NCBI RefSeq assembly: GCF_020382885.2
Contig: NC_058506.1
Coordinates: 20,324,818 to 20,388,817, forward strand
Direction: 5' to 3'
Length of the DNA stretch: 64,000 nt
Origin: Scatophagus argus
Lineage: Eukaryota > Chordata > Actinopteri > Scatophagidae
Positions 47,484-57,482 of this stretch are shown in pieces. The first letter of the stretch is position 1; every line of letters begins with the position of its first letter. The notes under the pieces were generated by a model. It did no database searches, had not been told where the DNA came from, and saw only the letters and a program-made list of their open reading frames with translations. Position numbers and translations under genes: made by a program.

Positions 47484-50400
47484 GTAGGCTGAATCATATT
47501 TATCATAAGTCACTGGTAAAGGCATCATTTGCATGCCATAACAAAAATGCGTACTTCTTTTTCCTTTTTTCTTTTTCACCGACTTCTTCTTTTTCGTTTT
47601 ATTACAATAGAAATGGCACTAATAAAAACTGATGATCTTGACAAAAATTACATTCCCAAATGAAATGAATGTTTGAACACACAAAAGGCTTGCAGGGTTT
47701 TGTGACAATTTTCTTTAACCTCCAGAAGGTGTGGATATTTCTTGGACACAGCATATGGACCGTAATATAGGAAAATAAAATGTACATCAAATGTTAAATC
47801 TAATGCTTTCAAAGCATTTTTTTACATGCAGATAATTTATACTCTGGGCGTAACCTCACATCACAGTCAACAGGGGCATCAGACTCAGATGAGAAATATT
47901 ATTCGGATAACGCAAGAACAAATTAGAAGGTGGTGTGTTCAAGGACACAACACGTTATGAAGTGAAATGTAAAGGGACAAGCAAAGTGCAGTAAGCAATG
48001 CGCAATAAAGATAATCACAACAGCATGTACAATATTAAAAACAACAAAAGCAGAATGTGCCATTTAACTCGAAGCTTGAACAAAAATACGTTTTGTAAAT
48101 TTAACCGCCTGAAAAGCTCTCAACAATCCTGAAGACAGTGAACAGTGCGTCCTGAGCGTTTGTCTTGAACTGTGGTCTAATAAGTCTTCTTATGGGGAAA
48201 AAGCTGGCAGAAATCAATTAATAAAATATTAAGAAATGACTGATGGCCGAAATATCATCTATAAGTGCAGGTTTAAAGGATACGTTTACTCATATTACGT
48301 GAGTAAAAGTCTCACACCTTTTTGCACTTAATTAATCAAGCGTGACCTAAGCAGTACAAAATGAGCACAGGTCATTTATTGAAGCACAGTCGTTTATTAT
48401 TACTATTCTGTGGGATGTCGATTCCCAGCCGAGTGTCCACCTGCTCCACCTCAGCTCCACCTCAGCTCCACTGATGTAGGCAGGCTTCAGAGCCTGCGTG
48501 TTGTGTTCTGTGCACCACTGAGCAAGATTTCTGAGTTTCTCCCGGTATGAACTCTTATTGTTGACTGAAATCAGCTGAAGATGGTGGCGTCGTCCACAAA
48601 CTTGCAGTCATGGTAATATCTGTGAGTGAAACGTGAGAGATATGGTCCCATAATAACCATAAACAATCATAGACGGGAAGTATTCAAATCCTGTGTTTTG
48701 TCGCCACTAAAAACATTCTATTAATTTCAAGGTTCCGTCTTGAAACCCTCACTTAAGTAAAAAAATATTCCTGATTTACAAGCAAAATTAAAAGTAAAAG
48801 CATTAATGGGGTAGAAAAATGGTCATTCTGTGGAATTTTATTTTATAAGTAGCTAAGTTTGTCAAATTAGAGCAAACTGTAACCACAGTTTAAGTTTCCC
48901 TCTGAAATGTAGTGTGGAGTAGAAGTATAACGTATACAAAATACTTGAGAAAATGTTCTTTGTTACTTTCCACCACTGGCAAGACATACGATGAGTCACT
49001 TTTCAACCTAATGTACTCATCAGGCTTCCATGTTCCCTGTAAAACCAAAGAAGTTAGCAGTAAGTCGGTATTAGTTTCACTTTCAATGTCAATAATCACC
49101 TTTTACTTTAGCGAACCAAAAAACCAAAAAAAACCCAATATACTGCATCGCACTTCCACAAGTCAAATCCACAACGGGAAGAGAAACCAAACCATAACAG
49201 GCTGTCATCGTTACTGTGAAAGCATCAATCTGAGGGGCTCATCACTGCAAAGCAGAGGAAAAACTATTATAATTGTATGAATTGCTATTATTAGTGGTAC
49301 CCTCTGGATTTGATTAGCTTAGATGAAAATTTAATGATCCCTGTGGGGGAACTGGGCTGCAGCAGCAGAGAGAGGGGCTCGCTGATGGTTTAGGGTGTGG
49401 ATAAACATAGAGCAAGTAAAGGGAACAGAGGAAAACGCAGCTCAGAATCATGACTAACAACACATGTGTTGGTAAAAGAAGATCGCACACATGAAAACAG
49501 GCAAAATGTGACCGTTCGTTAGGTTCGCTCGTCGTTGTGTTCTTCTTAAAGCTGAAAGTTAAAGTAAACACCTCATCGCATGCTTGACAGATTTGAGTTT
49601 TCCTGAAAATTTAACTGCATGATCTTTTGTTTTTCCACAGGCAAACACAGAATCTCGCACCTTCAAAAAGGATCCAACTACTCTGTGAAGTAATACATTA
49701 ATATATTCTGTCATTTCTCACATTTGATGTTGAGTAGATTTTCTCAGGACTGTTAAAAGTTGGTTCAGCTAAATAAATTAGTTATTCACGTTCCTGCCAA
49801 GAGTTAGATGAGAGAATCGATACCAAACTCTCGGATGTTGTAGGCCAAGTTTGGCCCTGCTTTTAGTCTTTATGCTAAGCTAAGCTAGGCTAACTAGCTG
49901 CTGGCTGAAGCTTTACATTCAGACAAACCAATGATTGCTATCAGTTATCTAACTGCTGGCAGGAAAGCCAATAAAAGTATTTCCTAAATTGTGGAACTGT
50001 TCCTTTACATTTCGAACTCACAGTAGATCATTTCTCTTCTCGACTTTACAGGAGCAACAAATACCAGGAGAGAATCTTTAACACCGCAACCCCACCTTTA
50101 CCTCCTCGGACACAGTTTCTCACTGCAGGCAAGACTCCGCTGGATCTCTGAATGGATCACATGATGCAATAATTCCCCTCAAAACCACCTCTGCTCCACT
50201 CAACTTTCACCACAATATCACAAGAGCTGAATACAAAACCTCATTCTATCCAATTTTAAAATAAGACAAACTGGGTTTAAACAAAAAAAAAAAAAAAAAA
50301 AAAGGAAAAGAGAGAGCATTTGTGGTATCAAATGAATTTGTTTGGACAAAGCAAACAAACATGCAACCACCGGTGACAGAAACATTAGACAACATAAAGG

Positions 50401-52277
50401 GCAGTTTTTTAAAAATTCGCCCTCTATGTCTCTTTTTGAGGGGTTGACTTTTGTTTTGTTGCAAAAGCAAAGAAACTGGACTCGATCCAGGAGAGAACCA
50501 CATGTTCTGTTCCAAACCAGGATTTCTGAGCCAAAGTTCAGCCATGACCCAAGGAATCAGACTGAGTGGGAAGTACAGGCCAGCATTTTTTTACAAATCA
50601 GACCAAAATGAGTGATTGTTTTTGGCACAGTGATGTGTCTTTGTAAATTAAGCAACTGCAACCGTACCACAAGCTGTGGAGGGACGCAGAGCAGCTTTAG
50701 AGGGAGGAGTAGCCTACTTTTACTGCAATTGTATAAGCTGTAACTATCAGCTGTGCATAAAAATAAATTTGTACTTTTTCACAGTAAAAACCTAAAACCT
50801 AAACTGTCACTCAGATTAGAGCAAAGAACAAGCTTTTGGGGTTTAAACTGACCACAGAACAAGATTAACACTGTGTTACGGCTTGAAAAGTTCCAAGACT
50901 GAGAAAACTACACATTGTTGTTAAAATTAAGCAGGTAATGTGGGTTAAACCTTAACTTGCTGCTTGACGTAACTTCAGCACATTTAGTCACTTCAACTAA
51001 AGACAGCAAAAGTGATTTTCAGCCACACCAGTCGTCGTAACCACAAACAAGTTGTGGATGGTGATGATGAGAGGGTTTCACATAAAGCTCGATAGCACAA
51101 AGATTTTGTAATTTAACAACAGCTGAAAACATCTGACTGCATACAAAGATGGACAACACGAGAGCTCCCCAAAAGTAAAGACAAAACATGTGGATGGGTG
51201 GCTCAAAATAAACGTCAAATAAGATGGTTTGTGTCACTTTAGGTATTTCCTACCACGCTTATGTTTGTTCAAGTGCTCATTTTTCTGATCACTTTGGTTT
51301 TAATTAGTTATTTGATGCTATTAAAAGTTAGTGAGGCATCATGACTGACAGGTGAGCGTTGCTCCTGATTGGGTCAGATGGGTGTATGGGAGGGAATGCC
51401 ACACCAATTACTACTGCACAGACTCCGGCTCCAAATTATGTCATCAGTGCAAGATGGCGGCACTTGTATCCTGGACATTTTGGCTTTTTGGCTTGACTTG
51501 CACAGTGGGAGGAAGGGGAGACGCGTTGTCTGTCTTTATAAATGTCCATAATTGAGACTTAAAGTTTTTAGAGATATCAGAGACGACTAACAATCAATTC
51601 AGTGTTTTATGAGTTTTATGAAATCACGTCAGACAATAAAATAATCAAACTACCATCTCATTGTCCATCACTGCCACTCAGTCTACACTGATGTGTTGAA
51701 ACACATGATAATGTTACGTGAATATGAATTGAATATGAAATTTGCTGCTTCAGAGGCCCAAAGCTACGAGAACCTGGCTGAGGTACCGGACCACGTGCAG
51801 ACCACGCCCAACCACCGTCAGGACGTGGACGACCACAAGCAAGTCGTGGACGACCACGAGCAGGCCACGAACGACTACGAACAGCTGGCGAACGACTACG
51901 AGCAGCCGGTGAACGACTACGAGCAGCCGGCGAATGACTACGTGCAGCCTGTGGACGACTACGAGCAGCCGGCGAACGACTACGTGCAGCCTGTGGACGA
52001 CTACGAGCAGCCGGCGAACGACTACCTGGAGCCGGTGGACGACTACCTGGAGCCGGTGGACGACTACCTGGAGCCGGTGGACAACTATGAGCAGCTGGCG
52101 AACGACTACGAGCAAAATATACCAGACTATGTGAAAGTGGAGGATGAGGATAACATTCTCCTTCCTCCCCCACCATGCAACAATCCAGATGCAGACAACG
52201 CATCCACTGAGGACTATGACGACATCGGAGGTGAAGATGAAATCCAGGAAGACGAGGATTACGACGACGTGGAATAA
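47366..52277 (+). CDS. scimp: SCIMP-like transmembrane adaptor with tandem YxxP array
   Basis: SCIMP is a palmitoylated transmembrane adaptor of antigen-presenting cells and macrophages; its tyrosines recruit Grb2, Csk and SLP-65/76 and its proline motif holds Lyn. Coding exons 47366-47483, 49641-49689, 50052-50128 and 51754-52277, phases 1,2,1, give 255 aa (human about 145). Residues: short N terminus MSTNPWRRYLW like human MSWWRNNFW; TM about 10-33; juxtamembrane Cys35 and basic KCISRKGKHR; PPLPPR at 70-75 (human LPPLPPR); SYENL at 84-88, a YxN Grb2-type site; a 17-unit array at 93-211; acidic tail with DYDDI and DYDDVE (human EDDYDDVE). Intron 3 uses a GC donor. Conserved features and the rabep1 neighbour support the call; the array is far larger than in mammals. 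Splice junctions are predicted. Confidence 0.8.
49795..50005. repeat. Decayed teleost dispersed repeat
   Basis: GAGTTAGATGAGAGAATCGATACC, then TTTATGCTAAGCTAAGCTAGG and CTAACTAGCTGCTGGCTG, the same word set as at 0.8 kb. Lies in a scimp intron close to the exon-3 acceptor. Confidence 0.6.
50052..50128 (+). CDS. scimp: scimp-like exon 3 (SH3-ligand) with GC donor
   Basis: Encodes SNKYQERIFNTATPPLPPR plus TQFLTA. PPLPPR is a class II SH3 ligand, presumably for a Src-family kinase, and KYQERIFN aligns with human MYENVLNE. The donor is CAG/GCAAGA, a good non-canonical GC site. Reading through adds GKTPLDL and a stop at about 50,150. Confidence 0.72.
51405..51550 (+). repeat. Dispersed repeat, copy 2 of 2 in window
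   Basis: TACTGCACAGACTCCGGCTCC, AAATTATGTCATCAG, CAAGATGGCGGC and TTTTGGCTTTTTGGC align with the copy at 22.07 kb. It lies in scimp intron 3, about 200 bp before the array exon. Confidence 0.6.
51754..52277 (+). CDS. scimp: scimp-like exon 4 (tyrosine array and acidic tail)
   Basis: Begins AG/GCCCAAAGC after a GCTGCTTCAG acceptor; phase 1 join gives EAQSYENLAEV. Then 17 heptad units run without interruption, followed by NILLPPPPC and an Asp/Glu-rich tail with two further tyrosines. The GC content is well above the surrounding introns. Confidence 0.85.
51786..52142 (+). repeat. scimp: 21-bp coding minisatellite, 17 units
   Basis: Consensus unit (N/D)DYxxP(V/A). Units 1-4 carry His where later units carry Tyr (PDHVQTT, PNHRQDV, DDHKQVV, DDHEQAT); units 5-17 carry Tyr. 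Units 6-14 are YxxP. A 42-bp higher-order unit (YEQPA then YVQPV) is repeated twice nearly perfectly, and three adjacent DDYLEPV-type units are identical in DNA across 20 bases, indicating recent expansion. Confidence 0.93.
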
Positions 52278-52706
52278 AACCACAAGAGAACAGAAGGAGG
52301 AGATGATTCTTTATGACACTTTTGACTGTCTTCTGTATCCTGCTGAGCAGAGAGACCAGGAAGACTTTAGGAGACTTTTGGAGAAAAGTTTGTAAAAAAT
52401 TTTTTCATTTTATTCATAAATAAGAAAATAACAGCTGATGTTATGTGTATGTTACCTGCACCAGCTTAGGGAGAAAACCACAAAACAACAGGACTGATGA
52501 GGCAGAAATCTGCTGAAAGTATAAGTGGTTTCCAGCTACTGAAAGGTTTGATTCTACTCATATAACCTTTAAACAACTTATTTACTTACAGATTACATTT
52601 AGTCAAACTGGACAACAAACTATTAGTTATTTGACAAACGGTTTCACTATTTGTTAACCATTGACAACATCTGTGACAAACTCAAAGGACAGCGATGTTC
52701 CATCAA

Positions 52707-52712
52707 AATAAA
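52707..52712 (+). terminator. scimp: Likely polyadenylation signal of the scimp-like gene
   Basis: AATAAA, 430 nt past the stop codon, followed by T-rich sequence. It is the first canonical signal on the plus strand after the stop. Confidence 0.55.
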
Positions 52713-52789
52713 GTTATATGTTTTTATTCAACTTTTTAAAATCTTTTCAAAACTTTGAATTTGTAAAACCTGATTTAAAGGAATACTTG

Positions 52790-52960
52790 ATGTTTCAGAA
52801 AATACGCTCATTTGCTGACAAGACTGACTTTACTCTTTAAAACCGTGTGCCAGGAGGCAGGCACACATTAGCTTAGCTTAGCATAAACACTGAAAGCAGG
52901 GGAATTGTTAGTCCGGCCTTATCTCACACGTTAGGTCTTGTTTATTTAATCTGCACACAA
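52790..52960 (+). repeat. Decayed teleost dispersed repeat
   Basis: TTTCAGAAAATACGCTCATTTGC begins it and ATTAGCTTAGCTTAGCATAAAC with AAAGCAGGGG follows, in the order of the other copies. Immediately downstream of the scimp polyA signal. Confidence 0.6.
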
Positions 52961-54549
52961 ATTTAAATGCAGATTTTTTTTTAACTTTAAAAATCATATT
53001 TTGGTATATAATTTTATAAAACTATTTTATATATATTTTTCTTATTGTCATCAATTCTCATGAGTCACACGTATTGTCTCTGTATCTAAAGTCTGACAGC
53101 CTTTATTCTTATGTGTGGTGGAGCTCTGTTGTTAGCTATTAAAAAGTGTGAATCACATTGTTGACACTTGGTGACAAGTTTCTTCTTCATGAGTCACATC
53201 AGCGCTGCAGTTTATTTTTAAATCCCTCACCACAGCAGCAAATGAGTCGGTCCACAGCTGAAAACAATCCCCCAAAAAACTGCACAGTTTACTCCTGTCT
53301 GCGAGAGATTATTTAGCCTTTTTTACAGATGAAACTGTGATGCAGTTTTAAAACTTGACATGAGAAGCACAGACTGAGTGGGGAAGTCAGATGTGCTGAG
53401 TGACAAACCGCTGCATTCTTGGTTTCAGATGTTTTAATGACATTTGTCGACAATAAAAGAAATATAACATTTAGCCTAGTCGTATCATACATATACTGTA
53501 TATATGTATCTATTAAGGTGTTCAATGTGACCGTACAGAAGTGAATACTACGTTTCTGAACAGATGTTATTTAAATGAGCATGAGCATATGCCCTGGTTT
53601 TGCATGATGGTGGATGCCTCTTCTCCTGTCACCAACCTTCTGCAGTCTGCTTTCACTTTGTATCTGATCTCACTGGGCCTTACTTACAATTCATATGCCA
53701 TCTCCTCCTGTGGATTTGCTACCAGCGACTGATTCTGCACCACTTTGCACAAATGCATCAGTTTTCTATTGAGGGAAGCTTTTGTGACAGATATGCAGTC
53801 AGTTCCTTGGTGTAGCCCTGCTTTAAAAGGGAAGTTATGGTTGTAATTTAACAAGTCATGGTGACTTAGCTTTGTGCCATTCGCTGTTCTTTCAGAGAAG
53901 TTCACACCTGGAAAAATGTCCTGTGGTGTGTCTTCTGAATTTACAATAAACATAACATGAATTTTAAGATTCCAAATACTCGGAGGGACACTTTTCCACG
54001 GTTAATTTTCTGAGTTCTCCTTTGGCTTGCTATCGACTTTTCTCACTGCAGACGTTTCGTCCTGTCATGGCGGAAGAAGCACAGGAATGTTGTGGACAAC
54101 ATTATGCTGTGGTTTCAGGGCCCTTGTATTGTGCATGCTGGCTCAATGTTACGACCTGCCATGACTGAGTCATTAAAAAGGAAATCTGTTTCAGACACTT
54201 TCCTGCTTTATCATGACAAGATGTGTGCTGGCCAAACGGTCTATTTCAGCCTTTGCAAAGCATCTTTGAAAGCCAGAAAGTCATTTAAAATATCTAAGTG
54301 CTTAAAAATAATTTTGACAATATCATCTTTGTTTTACAGTGAATAATATACAGTATGTTGTCCTCTTGGGTGTGATTTGCCCCATGTGATTATTTTTCTG
54401 GCTTGTTCTGTGGCTTAGCGGTTCCTGTGTCCCCGTAAGCCTTTCGTGTTAACATAATTGTGTATTAAAGCGATTAAATTATGCAAAAAGGTATTTTTAT
54501 CTTAGGTTAACACATGGATCATAATGGAATAAAACCATCCCATCAAATA

Positions 54550-55059
54550 CTATATGGACAAAACGATTGGGACACCTGACCATCACACCCACAGGGACTT
54601 TAATGACGTCTCATTGTAAACACACAGACAGCTCTGCAGCTCTAACAGCTTCCACTCTTCTGTGAAGGCTTTCCACAACATGTTGGAGTGTTTCCATTTG
54701 TGAGGTCACACACTGATGTTGGACCAAAAGGCCTGGCTCACAATCTCCATTCCAGTTCATCCCAAAGGTGTTGGATGGGGTTGAGGTCAGGGCTCTGTGT
54801 GGGCCAGTCAAGTTCTTCCACACCAAACTCATCCAACCATGTCTTTATGGAGCTTTGCTTTGTGCACTGGGGCACAGTCATGCTGGAATAGAAAAGGGCC
54901 TTCAGCAAACTGTTGCCACAAAGCTGGAAGCATAGCATTGTCCAAAATGTCTTGGTATGCTGAAGCATTAAGATTTCCCTTCACTGGAAGTCAGGAGCCG
55001 AGGCCAATACCTGAGAAACAGCCCCATCGAGAGGTGTGTCTGGATACTTTTGTCTATAG
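54550..55059 (-). mobile_element. Tc1/mariner-like element relic, internally deleted
   Basis: Ends form inverted repeats: CTATATGGACAAAACG at the left and, on the minus strand, CTATAGACAAAAGTATCC at the right, near TA targets. Between them the minus strand encodes the transposase C terminus with PTQSPDLNPIQHLWDEL, the region of the third catalytic acid. That position reads NPIQ instead of NPIE, and the frame shifts near 54,800 into NTFGMNWNGD and HRRVEAVRAAE. Only about a third of a transposase remains, so it is non-autonomous and dead. Confidence 0.85.
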
Positions 55060-55572
55060 AGTGTATTTGTGCCTGCACTGCAGTTACGAAAAACTGTCAG
55101 AGCAAGAATCTGGTGCCAAAGACAAGAAAAGAAAAGAATGAAAAAAAATATCTCAAAGTATTTTGGTTGGTTAGAAAGTCACTTTGTGTTTGTGTCTGAC
55201 GAGTTACCGACACATTTCTTCAATCAGCACAAAAGAATAAGCACCTTGTCTGCTCAAACCAGAGTTTAGAGTGCCTCTTACCACTGTTTGGCAACAACTG
55301 CAGCAGAAGTCAGCAAAAGTGGTGATGTGGTTCTCCTGCTGCCGGCCGTACAATAGGAAACCAAAGCTGAGTTCATTTCCTGAAGGCTCAAACGTGATGT
55401 CAAAGGCAGTTAGAGTGCAGTTAAACCTGAGTACAAGTACAGACGTTTAAAGCAGTCACTCGGCAGTAAAATGTGACCCTGTGGCCAATGCGTAGATCTG
55501 TAAGCAGCATTTTAGTGCTGCAGCAGGTCTAACTGGGATTAGATTTATTTTAATTAGTTCAGGAAGTTCGTC

Positions 55573-55650
55573 CAGTGGTTCTCGACTTCAGGGTGGGGCC
55601 CCTTCAAAGGGTCACAAGATAAATCTGAGGTCAAGTGAGATGATTGCTGG
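55573..55650 (+). mobile_element. hAT-like element terminus (MITE fragment)
   Basis: CCAGTGGTTCTCGACTTCAG, GGTGGGGCCCC and CAAGATAAATCTGAGG match in order the minus-strand copy at 7.0 kb. The other end was not found. Confidence 0.55.
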
Positions 55651-57482
55651 TGTCAAAACGGAAACCACAAATTTGTTTTCATTTGTTTGACTTTTCTGTA
55701 TTCCCTGTTTATTTGTGACATATTCAGTTCAAACAGTATAGAAATGAAATCAGTGGAGAAGTTGGGAGGGGAGACTCCTACTTAATACTTGTAAATGATT
55801 GAATAGTATCAACAGTATCTGTGGTTGTGAAATAAACTGCAGTACAATGTTTCAGTCTGAAATGTATTGGAGTAGATGGATAAAGCAGCACGACATGGAA
55901 ATTTTCAAGCACAAGTACAGAAAAATTATCCCTGAGTCCAGTTCTTGTCACTTTCCACCTACACACTAAATAAGATACTGCAACAGTTCTCCTTCGTGTG
56001 GTGTTTCCAAAAGTTTTGCAGGCCCCGAGCAGAATTTGATCCTAAAATGGAATAAAACATGGAATAACTTCAATTTCCATCATCCATCCTTTTTTCACTT
56101 TCCTTTTCTCGCTGGCTGTTTTGAAGGCCCCCTGGTGGCGGCAGGGCCCCGAGCAGCCCAGCAGTGAATCACCCTGTGTTTATGCCTCAGGGCGGTCATG
56201 CTGAGTCCAGATATTAGACTCCAGACGGGGCAAGAATCTACTAAAAAATCATTTGGACTCTGTTGATGAAAAACGCCCTAAATCAATAGTTTGGTGACCT
56301 ACATTCGTCTAATAATCCCTCACACTGACCACATAATAATGTCTTGTCAGCCATCAGTCGGGCTTCACTTGGTCCTGAGATGTTCAGTGGATGTAAGTGG
56401 CTTTGGATGTTGGGACTCTGCCACATTTTAGGGTTTAGTGAACTGATCACAGGAGGGCTCGGCAAAGAGAAAATACAGGCCAGAGAAATGCTCAAAGAGT
56501 AGGTGACGGTCTTTGAGAGATGTGGCCACAGTGACAAGTTGGTCACTTGATGGAAGATTAACTGGGAATTACTCTGATTTACTCTGACAGTTTGAGCAAT
56601 TGTAATGCAAAAAAAAGTTCATAGTTCCAGCTTCACAAATGTGAGTTTTTCCTCTGCTTTTCCTTTTATTTTATAAAGCAGTTTTTTTAAAATTATTATT
56701 ATTTCTTTATTTTTCCTTTTTAATATTTAAATATTGCATTTATTCTTGGTAATTGTGAGGTGTTTACGACTGTTTGGCTAAATGAGACAACATTTCTCAC
56801 TATTTTCTGAATTTCTAAAAAGTTGATAAACGGAAAAAATTAATCGGTAAATTAATCTATCATGAAAATAATCATTAGTAAAATTGAATGGTATTGTATA
56901 TAATAGTATAACAGGTAACGGGGGACATTTTTGTGCATGGAGTACTTTGTTTTTAATATTTAAAGTAGGTCTACTACATGTAGCTGAGTATAGCCTACTG
57001 ACATACTGTCACTGGAGTGGAGTTTTCAGTGCAGGACTTTAACTTTTCTTTTACACTTTTATACAGTGATTTTAGTACTTTCATTTAAATAAAAGATTTC
57101 TCTCAAATCATAGTGAGATCAGATACTAACTTAGCGAGAGGGCCTTAATGTTGAAAAATCTAAAACGGAACTTGTGGTAGACTTAACTTGGTTACTTTGC
57201 AGATTCAGAGCAATAATAAAAAAGCAAAAGAAATACATTATTATTTCTTAATAAAAGGTAAAACCTCACGATCGTCACACATTATGCCTACTCACCACCA
57301 CCGAGGCGGATTCGGCTGTTTTATTTTGAAGGTGTTGACAGGAAGTCTACCGGTTGACGGTCGGTGTGTGTGTTGACGCTACATGCGGGCTGATCGCATC
57401 GCATTCCAATGTGAGCGAGATGTAACCGCTGTGCGGACTCTATGTTTCCAAACCGTCTCTAGCCGCAATTTGGAGGAATAAA

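Larger units (their letters stand above)
52713..57482. other. Intergenic stretch between scimp and vps37d
   Basis: No gene recognised. It holds a decayed dispersed repeat (52.8 kb), a Tc1 relic (54.55 kb), a hAT-like terminus (55.57 kb) and an AAGTAAAAGT-type repeat (55.77 kb). The last few hundred bases before 57,482 should contain the vps37d promoter and 5' UTR. Confidence 0.5.

Noticed and set aside
51658..52283. Long open frames on the minus strand (181 and 177 codons) and a second plus frame over the scimp array
   Set aside because: A 21-bp repeat with no stop in one unit stays open in several frames. The antisense proteins are low-complexity Arg/Ser/Ala or Val/Leu/His repeats with no start context or splice support.
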